From assembly GCF_900142265.1 (NCBI RefSeq), contig NZ_FRAH01000033.1:1-34067 (forward strand): a stretch of 34,067 bases of DNA, in the 5' to 3' direction. Positions 13,597-21,927 of this stretch are shown one piece after another. The notes under the pieces were generated by a model. That model saw only the letters and a list, made by a program, of their open reading frames with translations. It did no database searches and had not been told where the DNA came from. Position 1 is the first letter of the stretch. Each line of letters opens with the position of its first letter. The position numbers and the translations under genes were made by a program. Source of the stretch: Anaerotignum lactatifermentans DSM 14214 (GTDB taxonomy: Bacteria; Bacillota; Clostridia; Lachnospirales; Anaerotignaceae).

Positions 13597-16500
13597 ATGC
13601 CAAATCATACAATATTTAACGAGCGTTTGGAATGTCAGGACAGGCTTATAAAACTTTTAATTAATATGGGTTATGATTATGTTTCGCGTAGTGAATCAGA
13701 AAATAAAAGAAGAAATTTGTCTTCTGTACTATTCGAAGATGAGTTGATTCGCTTTTTACAAAAACAAACCTATAAATACAATGGACACGAATTGCTTTTC
13801 TCGGGAGAATCCATAACAAAAGCAGTTAAAGGATTAGATGCTTCTCTTTTGCAAGGTCTTTCTATGGCAAGCAAAGAAATTTATAATCTTATTACTTTGG
13901 GAATCAGTTTGGAGGAAAATATTGCAATAGATAGTGATATTCCGGTAAAACAATCGTTTGACCTGCATTACATTGATTTTGAGCATCCTGCAAATAATAT
14001 TTGGCAGGTAACAGAAGAATTCAGCGTTCAGCGTCCAAACGGAAGTTATGCTCGTCCTGATGTTGTATTAATGGTCAACGGTATTCCTTTTGTTGTAATC
14101 GAATGCAAAAAGTCCAGCATCGATGTTATGGAGGGCGTTCATCAAAATGTCCGCAATATGATGCCAGATTATATCCCTCAGCTGTTTAAATTTTCCCAAC
14201 TTGTAATTGCGATGAACCCACAGAAAGTTCTTTACGGCACAGGTGGTACAACCTCTGACTATTTTGTAGAGTGGAGAGAAGATGAAGCCAAATGGCAGGA
14301 TGAAACCTGCAGAAAATGTTCACCGGATGGTTCTATTTTGGAACAGGATAAAATTACGGTATCTTTGCTTAGCAAAGCAAGACTTCTTGATTTGGTTCAG
14401 AATTTTATACTTTTTGATAATAATATTAAGAAGATTGCAAGACATCAGCAATACTTTGCTATTCATAAATCTATGGACAGAATTAATGGCAAAGATGGAA
14501 GCGCTTCAAAAGGCGGCGTTATTTGGCATACACAAGGTAGCGGAAAATCTTTGACAATGGTTATGCTAGTTAAAAAAATTCAGGCTGAAAAAGGATATGA
14601 AAATCCCAGATTTATTATTGTTACAGACCGTATAAATCTTGATAAACAAATCCGTGATAATTTTGCTAATTCTCAAATGGCACCTGTCCGTGCTGCAACT
14701 GGAAAAGGTCTTAATTCCTTGTTAAAAAATAAAGATAATATAGTTATTACAACGCTAATCAACAAATTTGAAACAGTGTACAAAAATAAATATTTAGAGC
14801 CGGATAGTGATAAATTTTATGTATTGGTAGATGAGGCACATCGTTCGCAGTATAAGTCGATGTTTAACTATATGAAAGAAGTTTTGCCAAATGCAACGCT
14901 CATTGCATTTACTGGTACACCACTTATTGCAAAAGCAAAAAAGAATACATATAAAACTTTTGGTGATCCAATTCACAACTATACGATGAAACGAGCTATA
15001 GAAGATGGTATTACAGTTCCGCTTGTTTACGAAGGTCGCAAAGTAAAACAGGAAGAACCTGCATTGACAATCAACAACTATTTTGAAAGTTTGACTGAAG
15101 GTCTTCCGCAAGAACTTAAGGATAAACTTTCCGACAAGTTCAGCAGATTTAAAGCGATTTCAGAAGCCAGAAGCCGTATCAACTTAATAGGATTTGATAT
15201 CGCAGATCATTTTAAAAGTTATTGTCTTCCTAAAGGTTTAAAGGCAATGGTTGTGTGTTCTTCACGAGCAGCGGCGGTTGAAATGTATGAAGTGTTAAAA
15301 GGTATGTCTGGAATTAATCCTCGTGTAGTAATTACATTTGGAGGCAAGAGAGAGGGGGATGATGATGAAACCACGAATGAATCAATCAAAAAAATAAAGG
15401 CATATCATCAGAAAATGGTAAAACCTTTATTTGGTGACAGCGATGAAAAATATGATGATCATGTTTGTGAAGATTTTAAAAATCCAGAAGGAGAAATCAA
15501 TATGCTTATTGTCAAAGATAAGCTGTTGACCGGGTTCGATGCTCCTGTTGCTGGTGTTTTATATTTAGATAAGTCTATTCAACAACATTCCCTGTTACAG
15601 GCTATTGCAAGAGTTAATCGAGTTTATAAAGGAAAAGATTTCGGATTGATTGTAGATTATTGGGGTGTTTTTGGAAAGCTGAACAAAGCTATTGATATGT
15701 ATGAAGACGCTGAGTCTGGAATGAATGGATTTGATAAATCCGATATTGAAGGAGCGATATTTGGTCCGATTGATGAGAAAAACAAATTGGCATCAGCGTA
15801 TGCAAATTTAATTTCTATGTTTGAATCAGTTAAAGATTCCCAGTCCTCAGATGTTTGGCAAAAAAGTCTTGCTGATGAAAAAACAAGAAAAGATTTTTAC
15901 AACAGACTTAAAGAGTTTGCTAATTTATTGAATTTAGCATTATCTAATCGAGATATATTTGTAGAGGTAGGCTTTGATTTAATCGAAAAATATCGCAAAG
16001 AGTATTTATTCTATAGAAAATTAAAAGATAGTGTTATGATGCGATATGATGATGAGGTTGATTTGTCCAAATATGAACAAGGAATAAAAAACCTAATTGA
16101 CACTTTTGTAAATGCAACGGATATCATAACTGTAGTTAAGCCGGTTTCTATTGGTGATGAAAAAGCAATGAAAAAGCTTCTTGAGAAGATGGATTCAAAT
16201 GAATCTCGAGCAGATGCAATAAAAACCAGAATGGAATCTAAACTGAACCAGATTAGATACGATGATCCCCTTTTGTTTGAGGAATTTTCTTCTAAAATTA
16301 AAAAGACCATTGATTTATATAATGAAACACGTGATGCAGATGCGTATTTAGAAAGTATGAAGATAATGGCTGATGATTTTAGAAGCGGAATCACATCGCA
16401 AGAATATCCATCTCAAATTGCTAATGATAGTGATTTAAAAGCTTTTTATGGTGTTGTTATTACCCAGCTTAAAAATAATGAAGAAGTAAAAGTCACGACT

Positions 16501-16734
16501 GATACTGAGGAAATTATTGCTAAGTATTCATTTAGGATTAAAAAGGTCATCAGTGATAATGCAAAACGAGACTGGAAACATAATGAGGTTGTCCATAAAA
16601 CGATGCACAGAAATTTAGATGATTGTTTGTTTGATATGTTTGAAGAAATCGGCGTTGTCATTGATAAATCCAACATTGATTTGCTTGATTTAATTATTGA
16701 TGAAACTATGAAAGTTGCGGTGGCAAGGTATTAA
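13597..16734 (+). CDS. hsdR: Type I restriction enzyme subunit R (translocase/endonuclease)
   Basis: 1045 residues, normal length. The N-terminal nuclease domain has the PD-(D/E)XK pattern: PDVVLMVNG with D155, then VIECKKS with E169 and K171. The SF2 translocase follows, with Walker A HTQGSGKS (about 311-318), DEAHRSQ (412-418), AFTGTP at about 437, and the later motifs LLTGFDAP and QAIARVNR. The C-terminal helical region (from about 750) binds the M2S core. The enzyme translocates DNA and cuts unmethylated targets away from the site. No disrupted motif is seen, so the restriction system appears intact. The ATG follows GGGAGGAATGGAGAT. The stop overlaps the start of the next gene (TAATG). 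Confidence 0.96.
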   Translation: MPNHTIFNERLECQDRLIKLLINMGYDYVSRSESENKRRNLSSVLFEDELIRFLQKQTYKYNGHELLFSGESITKAVKGLDASLLQGLSMASKEIYNLITLGISLEENIAIDSDIPVKQSFDLHYIDFEHPANNIWQVTEEFSVQRPNGSYARPDVVLMVNGIPFVVIECKKSSIDVMEGVHQNVRNMMPDYIPQLFKFSQLVIAMNPQKVLYGTGGTTSDYFVEWREDEAKWQDETCRKCSPDGSILEQDKITVSLLSKARLLDLVQNFILFDNNIKKIARHQQYFAIHKSMDRINGKDGSASKGGVIWHTQGSGKSLTMVMLVKKIQAEKGYENPRFIIVTDRINLDKQIRDNFANSQMAPVRAATGKGLNSLLKNKDNIVITTLINKFETVYKNKYLEPDSDKFYVLVDEAHRSQYKSMFNYMKEVLPNATLIAFTGTPLIAKAKKNTYKTFGDPIHNYTMKRAIEDGITVPLVYEGRKVKQEEPALTINNYFESLTEGLPQELKDKLSDKFSRFKAISEARSRINLIGFDIADHFKSYCLPKGLKAMVVCSSRAAAVEMYEVLKGMSGINPRVVITFGGKREGDDDETTNESIKKIKAYHQKMVKPLFGDSDEKYDDHVCEDFKNPEGEINMLIVKDKLLTGFDAPVAGVLYLDKSIQQHSLLQAIARVNRVYKGKDFGLIVDYWGVFGKLNKAIDMYEDAESGMNGFDKSDIEGAIFGPIDEKNKLASAYANLISMFESVKDSQSSDVWQKSLADEKTRKDFYNRLKEFANLLNLALSNRDIFVEVGFDLIEKYRKEYLFYRKLKDSVMMRYDDEVDLSKYEQGIKNLIDTFVNATDIITVVKPVSIGDEKAMKKLLEKMDSNESRADAIKTRMESKLNQIRYDDPLLFEEFSSKIKKTIDLYNETRDADAYLESMKIMADDFRSGITSQEYPSQIANDSDLKAFYGVVITQLKNNEEVKVTTDTEEIIAKYSFRIKKVISDNAKRDWKHNEVVHKTMHRNLDDCLFDMFEEIGVVIDKSNIDLLDLIIDETMKVAVARY

Positions 16735-17456
16735 TGAAAACTTATGTGCTAGACTTAGTATCACCATTTGACAGGACAACCGTATATATAGAACGTAAAA
16801 ACATCAAAAACATTCATCTTAAAGTATTTAGAGATTTAAAAGTTGTTTTATCTGTACCAAACGAAGTAACGGACGAGTGGATTTCCTATTTCCTCAAGAA
16901 AAAATCAGGCTGGATTGAAAAACAATTACGAAAATACAAGCAATCAAGTGGCTATAATACCTTGATTGATATTAAAAGTGGAACGTCTACCCAATTATTA
17001 GGACAAGACCGAAGGATTATTAAAAAAATTTCTGATAGAAATTGTGTAATTGAAGAAGAAAAAAATATTATTGTTTATGCGAGTGAAAAGAGTAAAAAGC
17101 ACCAACAAATTTTAGAAAGATGGTGGCGAGAAAAAGCATATGACATTTATATAAATGAAATGGACGAGATTTTTAATAGGATTTTTAGAAAATATGGTGT
17201 AGAAAAACCTACTATATATATCAGAAAAATGAAAACTTTATGGGGAAGTTGTACACCATCAAAAAACAAAATCACATTAAATGAGTATTTGCTAAAAGCT
17301 GATCTCCGTTGCATCCAATATGTTATTTTGCATGAATTGACGCATCTTCTTTATCCTTATCACAATAATGACTTTTATAATTTTTTGACTGTTCAAATGC
17401 CTGATTGGAAAGAAAGAAAAAAACAATTGGATTTAGAAGTAGTTCAAGGACTATAA
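16734..17456 (+). CDS. YgjP/SprT-like zinc metallopeptidase (DUF45-type)
   Basis: 240 residues. The zinc motif HELTHLLYPYHNNDFY contains HExxH with a downstream His-Asn-x-Asp/His cluster. It is preceded by RKMKTLWGSCTPSKNKITLN, the W-G-S-C strand typical of the YgjP family (Pfam DUF45, M48-like). The N-terminal half is a beta-rich domain. The ATG overlaps the hsdR stop (TAATG), so translation is coupled to hsdR. Such peptidases are frequent companions of type I hsdR genes. A role in processing or turnover of HsdR is an inference from linkage. Confidence 0.88.
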   Translation: MKTYVLDLVSPFDRTTVYIERKNIKNIHLKVFRDLKVVLSVPNEVTDEWISYFLKKKSGWIEKQLRKYKQSSGYNTLIDIKSGTSTQLLGQDRRIIKKISDRNCVIEEEKNIIVYASEKSKKHQQILERWWREKAYDIYINEMDEIFNRIFRKYGVEKPTIYIRKMKTLWGSCTPSKNKITLNEYLLKADLRCIQYVILHELTHLLYPYHNNDFYNFLTVQMPDWKERKKQLDLEVVQGL

Positions 17457-17720
17457 TTTAAAAACTAATTTTACTTGAATTGTTTATTTTGGAAAAACTT
17501 GAATAATAGTTAGGATAACAACAGATATGCTGTGTATAGAATAGTATAAAAACAGTAGTAGCGATTTTACGTAACCTCAAAATAGACATATATTAAATGA
17601 GATATTTATCAGTCCTTATCCGCGACCAGAGGTCGCGGATTCGCGTCACGTTTCAACCTTTTTATATCTATTTTTTCTAGGAGGAATATCCAAGGCATTT
17701 GAAAAAATACAGAAACAAAA
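17457..17720. other. Intergenic region containing a tRNA 3'-half-like fragment
   Basis: No gene is seen. Most of the region is A+T rich. From about 17618 there is a perfect inverted repeat (ATCCGCGACC/GGTCGCGGAT, 17618-17640, 3-base loop). It continues into a tRNA-like 3' half: variable-loop-like AGAGGTC, T-arm-like segment, acceptor-like TTCAACC at 17652-17658, then T5. The stretch 17632-17654 matches 20 of 23 bases of the tRNA-Thr 3' part at 482-504. It could be an attachment-site remnant marking the right end of the island, or a decayed tRNA gene. Confidence 0.5.
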
Positions 17721-17790
17721 TTATTCTATTATGAATAAATTATTCTGAATAGAATAGCAATCAAAAACAAGATTATTCGAATTTGAATAA
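17721..17790 (+). promoter_or_regulatory. Three palindromic activator sites upstream of the sigma-54 promoter
   Basis: TTATTC-N6-GAATAA occurs at 17721-17738 and 17773-17790, and TTATTC-N6-GAATAG at 17740-17757. Relative to the predicted start near 17865 they lie at about -144 to -75, the normal range for enhancer sites of sigma-54 activators. The activator encoded at 21987-23351 is the obvious candidate to bind them. The third copy lies inside the stem of a terminator-like hairpin. Confidence 0.75.
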
Positions 17791-17802
17791 TCTTGTTTTT
17801 TT
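17768..17802 (+). terminator. Hairpin with T-run overlapping the third activator site
   Basis: CAAGATTATTC (17768-17778) and GAATAATCTTG (17785-17795) form a perfect 11-bp stem, with an A-run before and T7 after. It can act as a bidirectional terminator insulating the CoA-transferase operon from the restriction island. Confidence 0.75.
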
Positions 17803-17839
17803 ATGTGCATTTTTACCGCATTTTTGGCATTTCTGGATT

Positions 17840-17855
17840 TGGCACAGATTTTGCT
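17840..17855 (+). promoter_or_regulatory. Sigma-54 (RpoN) promoter of the CoA-transferase/BCCT operon
   Basis: TGGCAC (17840-17845), five bases, then TTGCT (17851-17855). The GG and GC elements are exactly ten bases apart, matching the -24/-12 consensus. A start at about 17865 gives a short leader to the ATG at 17893. No competing sigma-A promoter was seen. Confidence 0.9.
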
Positions 17856-17892
17856 TTATATATGGTCAAAGAAATCAAAAGGAGTTGTGACC

Positions 17893-19077
17893 ATGAATGC
17901 ACTAGAAAACATCAAAATTTTGGATTTATCTGAAAAGCTAACCATCAGTTTAGCAACGTTGTATCTTTCATCTTATGGCGCGGAAGTAACAAAGGTGGAA
18001 CGACCAAATGGCGGGGACAAAGTAAGGAGCTGGGAACCTGTCAAAAATGGCGATAGTCTGTATTTCAATTACCTGAATAGTGGGAAAAAGAGTATCACAC
18101 TGGATATTGCTACAGCAGAAGGAGCGGAAATTTTGAAAAAGTTGCTTCCTTTCTATGATGTCATTTGTGTAGGTGCAGAAGCGGGCTATATGGAGTCATT
18201 AGGGCTTGGTTATGAGGATTTGAAAGCAATGAAACCCGATATTATTTATGCTTCCTATTCTTATTATGGAGAAACAGGACCTTATAAGAATAAGCCTGCC
18301 AGCTCTCTTACAGCCCAGGCAAAAGGTGTTGCCATGGATATGACTGGTGTTCATAACGAATATCCTGTTCAATCTGCACCATCCATTGCGGAACATTACA
18401 GTGCTGCATATTTTGCCACAGGCATTGTCATGGCGCTCATTGATCGGAACATCAGAGGCATTGGTCAGAAAGTAGATATCGCATTACTGGATTCTATTTA
18501 TTCCTGCATTGAGGCTGCACCGGCGACTTATTCTACTGTAGGAGAAGTGCATAAGAGAAAAGGGAATTTTGATCCTTCTTGTGCGCCTTATGACACATTT
18601 GAAACATCCGATGGTTATGTGGCGGTGGGCGTCGCAACACAGAACCAATGGGAAAAATTCTGTGATGTATTGGATTTAGGTGATTTAAAAGAAGATCCAA
18701 GATTTATTGATAATGAAGGAAGAAGAACAGATTATATGAATATTCTTCGTCCCATTCTTGCAAAGCGGCTGTCTGTTTATACAAAAACAGAAGTAGAAAA
18801 TAAATGCAGAACACAAGGCATTCCGTGCTGTGCGGTATTGACAATCCCTGAAATTACAGACTTGCCAAACACATTGGAAAACGGATATATGGTTTCTGTG
18901 AACAGCGAAAAATATGGTACGCTTCGTTATCCTTCCATTCCTTTTGTATTGGGCGATACCAAAGCAAAATCATTTGCCGACGCACCGGCTCTTGGAAAAG
19001 ATACCAATGCTTGTATGGAAATGCTCGGTATAACAGAAAAAGATATTCACACACTGCAAGGCAAAAAAGTAATCTAA
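17893..19077 (+). CDS. Class III CoA-transferase (CaiB/BaiF family), subunit with altered active site
   Basis: 394 residues from the ATG at 17893, which follows AAAAGGAG. The frame is open 30 codons further up but would include the sigma-54 promoter, so the long form is rejected. The CaiB/BaiF fold is clear (SYGAEVTKVERPNGGDKVRSW, then NSGKKSITLDI and the YGETGPYKNKPA region). At residue 167, where the family and the partner protein have the catalytic Asp that forms the acyl intermediate, this protein has Glu (SIAEHYSA). The N-terminal AGPFCS motif of active enzymes is also lost (TISLATLYL). It may be a structural or regulatory subunit of a heteromeric transferase with the next gene, 15 bases downstream. 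Confidence 0.9.
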   Translation: MNALENIKILDLSEKLTISLATLYLSSYGAEVTKVERPNGGDKVRSWEPVKNGDSLYFNYLNSGKKSITLDIATAEGAEILKKLLPFYDVICVGAEAGYMESLGLGYEDLKAMKPDIIYASYSYYGETGPYKNKPASSLTAQAKGVAMDMTGVHNEYPVQSAPSIAEHYSAAYFATGIVMALIDRNIRGIGQKVDIALLDSIYSCIEAAPATYSTVGEVHKRKGNFDPSCAPYDTFETSDGYVAVGVATQNQWEKFCDVLDLGDLKEDPRFIDNEGRRTDYMNILRPILAKRLSVYTKTEVENKCRTQGIPCCAVLTIPEITDLPNTLENGYMVSVNSEKYGTLRYPSIPFVLGDTKAKSFADAPALGKDTNACMEMLGITEKDIHTLQGKKVI

Positions 19078-19092
19078 AAGGAGTTGTATCAT

Positions 19093-20265
19093 ATGGGATT
19101 TTTAGACGGAGTAAAAGTGGTTGACTTCACACATGCATATGCCGGTCCTTTCTGCTCATTATTTTTAGCGGATTATGGTGCGGAAGTCATTAAAATTGAG
19201 CGTGTTGACGGCGGGGATCAGGCAAGAACATGGGGACCATTTAAAAATGATTATAGTGCTTACTATGCTTCATTTAACAGAGGCAAAAAGAGTATTACAT
19301 TGGACATCAAAAGCAAAGAAGGGCAGAAAATCATCTATGATTTGATTAAAGATGCGGACATTGTCTGTTCCAATTTCAAAGCAGGTACCTTGGAAAAATA
19401 TGGTGTAGGCTACGAGCAGATGAAACAGGTAAAACCAGATATTATCTACGCTACTATTTCCGGCTTCGGAACAAAAGGCGAATTATCCAAATATCCGGCA
19501 TATGACAATGTCATCCAAGCCATGAGCGGTATTATGGATGTGAACGGATTTGCTGATAAAGGTCCCACAAAAATTGGACCGGCAATCGGTGACAGTTATA
19601 CAGGATTGCTGTTGTTACTGGGATTGATGATCGCTTTCCACCATAGACAGAAAACAGGAAAAGGTCAACAGATTGATGTTACGATGCTGGGGGCGCTGTT
19701 TGGACTTTTGGAATATCCCGTTTTGGAATATGCCAACAATGGCAAGGTAATCAGCCGTTCCGGAAACGCTAGTCATTACGTGGCTCCAAGCGATGTTTAT
19801 CAAACAAAAGACGACTATATTGCCATTACTGTGAAAGACGACAGTCAGTGGAAAACATTCTGCAGTATCTTAGGATTGCCTGATACAGAAGAATATGCGA
19901 TCAATGCACAGCGTTTGGACAACCAGGCAGAATTGAAAATTTTGATTGAAGAAAAATTGAAAGATTACACATCCAAAGAAGCGGAAGCTTTATTTGATGG
20001 TTCTTCCATCGCGGTCTCCTCTGTTATGGGCATCGCAGAATCTTTAGAAAACCCCCAATTGCTGGCGAGAGATATGGTTATTGAAGTGGAAGATCCCGTC
20101 ATGGGACCTGTAAAACTGGTGGGAAATCCCATTCATTTGTCAGAAAACAAGCCTGTTACAAATATTCCTTCTCCAACATTGGGTGAACATACCGATGCGA
20201 TTTTACAGCAGTTAGGTTATACGGAAGAAAAAATCAGTGCGTTAAAAGAAGCAAAGGTAATCTGA
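19093..20265 (+). CDS. Class III CoA-transferase (CaiB/BaiF family), probable catalytic subunit
   Basis: 390 residues from the ATG at 19093, nine bases after AAAAGGAG. The N-terminal pattern is DFTHAYAGPFCSLFLADYGAEV, followed by RTWGPF and NRGKKSITLDIKS. The catalytic Asp is at residue 167 in GPAIGDSYTG. The downstream KTGKGQQIDVTM motif is intact. These enzymes move CoA between carboxylic acids, as with carnitine/crotonobetaine in CaiB. The substrate is not shown by the sequence. Co-transcription with a BCCT transporter points to a betaine-like or carnitine-like acid. No dehydratase, hydratase or acyl-CoA dehydrogenase gene is next to it, so the rest of the pathway must be elsewhere or use other enzymes. 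Confidence 0.93.
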   Translation: MGFLDGVKVVDFTHAYAGPFCSLFLADYGAEVIKIERVDGGDQARTWGPFKNDYSAYYASFNRGKKSITLDIKSKEGQKIIYDLIKDADIVCSNFKAGTLEKYGVGYEQMKQVKPDIIYATISGFGTKGELSKYPAYDNVIQAMSGIMDVNGFADKGPTKIGPAIGDSYTGLLLLLGLMIAFHHRQKTGKGQQIDVTMLGALFGLLEYPVLEYANNGKVISRSGNASHYVAPSDVYQTKDDYIAITVKDDSQWKTFCSILGLPDTEEYAINAQRLDNQAELKILIEEKLKDYTSKEAEALFDGSSIAVSSVMGIAESLENPQLLARDMVIEVEDPVMGPVKLVGNPIHLSENKPVTNIPSPTLGEHTDAILQQLGYTEEKISALKEAKVI

Positions 20266-20284
20266 TAGATAAGGGGGAGATTGT

Positions 20285-21853
20285 ATGAATGAAAAGAAAA
20301 AACTCAATGAGAAATATGAAGTCGGATTGATGATCGTCAGCATTGTGATCATTCTTGCTTTGATGATTGGCATGACTTTGTATCCAGAAGCTAGAAAGGC
20401 AATTGGTGCGCAGGTTATGCATGCGTTGACATATACATTTGGCTCTGTGATGCAGTTCTTTACTGTCATTGTATTGATTTTTCTGGTAGCACTGGCTTTT
20501 TCCAAATACGGAAATATTCGTTTTGGCAACTGCAAACCGGAGTTTAAAACCATGAGCTGGGTAGCTATGATGTTTTTTACAGGTCTGGGTGCAGGAACTG
20601 TTTACTGGGCATTTTTGGAATGGGGATATCATTTTAATGCTGCACCTGCCTTAGCTGGTGCGCCCATTTCCGAAGCATATGCTTATGAATTATCCTTGAC
20701 TTATGCGATTTTTGACTGGGGTCCGGCAGCTTGGGCATTGCTGTGTATTTTTGTACTGCCTTTCGCTTATCATTATTACATCAAGAAAGATAACGAACTG
20801 CGTTTCGGTGCTTTATGCAAATATTCTCTGGGAGAAAAAGCGGTAAACGGATGGTTTGGTAAAATTGTAAACTTTATTTTCATCTTTGCAGCCATTGGTT
20901 CTATTTGTATTTCTGCCGGTTCCTCTGCATCTACCATTGCGGCTGCCATTGCAGACTTGATTGGCATTTCCACATCCTTCACTTTGATGGTAATGGTATT
21001 GATTGGCACAGCCGTTCTGTATTCCATTTCCTCTCTGGTAGGGATTGAAAAAGGCATGCGAAAAATCAGTGACTGGAATGTTTATTTCTGTATTGCACTT
21101 TTGATTTTCATTTTTATCGCAGGCAATACACAGTTTATTCTGGATTCTTTGGTGAACTCCCTTGGTATTCTCTCAACAGAATTCGTCAGAATGACCCTTT
21201 GGACAGATCCCGTGACCAGAAGCGGCTATCCCCAGGACTGGACCGTATTTTATTTTGTATATTGGCTGGTATTTGGACCATTCACAGGTTTGTTTGTTGC
21301 AAAGATTTCCAAAGGCAGAACTGTCAGAGAAATCATCATCAATATGCTGATTACAGGTACTGCAGGCTTGTTCCTGTTCTTTGGCAGCGTAACAGCATTC
21401 CAGCAGGGATTGCGTATGGACGGCATTCTGGATGTACCTGCTATGCTGGCAAATGGTCAATCTGAAATGATTGCAACGGCTACCATCAATGCGCTGCCGT
21501 TCTCCAAAGTAGCGATGGTTCTGTATCTTGTTGTTATCATTCTGTTCTTAGCAACAACTTTGGATGCAACCTCTTTCACATTGTCCTCTACCATCACCAG
21601 AGTGCTGAAAAATGGGGAAGAACCCAATAAGAAATTGAAATTTGTATGGTGCCTGTTGTTAGTAGCAATTCCCATTGCCATTGCATATGCAGGTACGGAT
21701 ATTAACACCATTAAAGCCATTGTGCTTGCAACAGGTTTGCCTTTGATTATCATTCTGTTTATTATTTATCATGGTTTCCTGAGAGAAATGGTGAGAGATT
21801 TTGGTTCAAAATCGAAAGAAGAAATCATCAAAATGGGTAAACCGGAAGAATAA
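20285..21853 (+). CDS. BCCT-family transporter (betaine/carnitine/choline type)
   Basis: 522 residues with about twelve hydrophobic helices. The glycine-rich helix (FFTGLGAGTVYWAFLEWGYHF, about 98-118) and the family signature region (DWTVFYFVYWLVFGPFTGLF, then VAKISKGRTVRE) identify BCCT permeases of the CaiT/OpuD/BetP group. In the signature the usual WxWW aromatic box reads FVYW, so the substrate cage differs from the standard betaine or carnitine carriers. The ATG follows AGGGGGAGATTGT, 19 bases after the CoA-transferase stop. It is the last gene of the sigma-54 operon and is followed by a terminator. It probably imports, or exchanges, the acid whose CoA ester the two transferases form. 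Confidence 0.92.
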   Translation: MNEKKKLNEKYEVGLMIVSIVIILALMIGMTLYPEARKAIGAQVMHALTYTFGSVMQFFTVIVLIFLVALAFSKYGNIRFGNCKPEFKTMSWVAMMFFTGLGAGTVYWAFLEWGYHFNAAPALAGAPISEAYAYELSLTYAIFDWGPAAWALLCIFVLPFAYHYYIKKDNELRFGALCKYSLGEKAVNGWFGKIVNFIFIFAAIGSICISAGSSASTIAAAIADLIGISTSFTLMVMVLIGTAVLYSISSLVGIEKGMRKISDWNVYFCIALLIFIFIAGNTQFILDSLVNSLGILSTEFVRMTLWTDPVTRSGYPQDWTVFYFVYWLVFGPFTGLFVAKISKGRTVREIIINMLITGTAGLFLFFGSVTAFQQGLRMDGILDVPAMLANGQSEMIATATINALPFSKVAMVLYLVVIILFLATTLDATSFTLSSTITRVLKNGEEPNKKLKFVWCLLLVAIPIAIAYAGTDINTIKAIVLATGLPLIIILFIIYHGFLREMVRDFGSKSKEEIIKMGKPEE

Positions 21854-21859
21854 AAGCGG

Positions 21860-21889
21860 TTCCCCTGTCTTTGCGGCAGGGGAATTTTT
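21860..21889 (+). terminator. Terminator of the CoA-transferase/BCCT operon
   Basis: TTCCCCTG/CAGGGGAA stem (21860-21867 with 21877-21884) followed by T5, seven bases after the transporter stop. It separates the operon from the activator gene. Confidence 0.88.
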
Positions 21890-21927
21890 GTATATCATTG
21901 GATGCTGCAAAATGAATGAAAAAAAGA

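Noticed and set aside
17803-17892. Upstream extension of the first CoA-transferase by 30 codons
   Set aside because: The extension contains the sigma-54 -24/-12 elements and the predicted start site, so it would not be on the mRNA; the ATG at 17893 has a good AAAAGGAG site.
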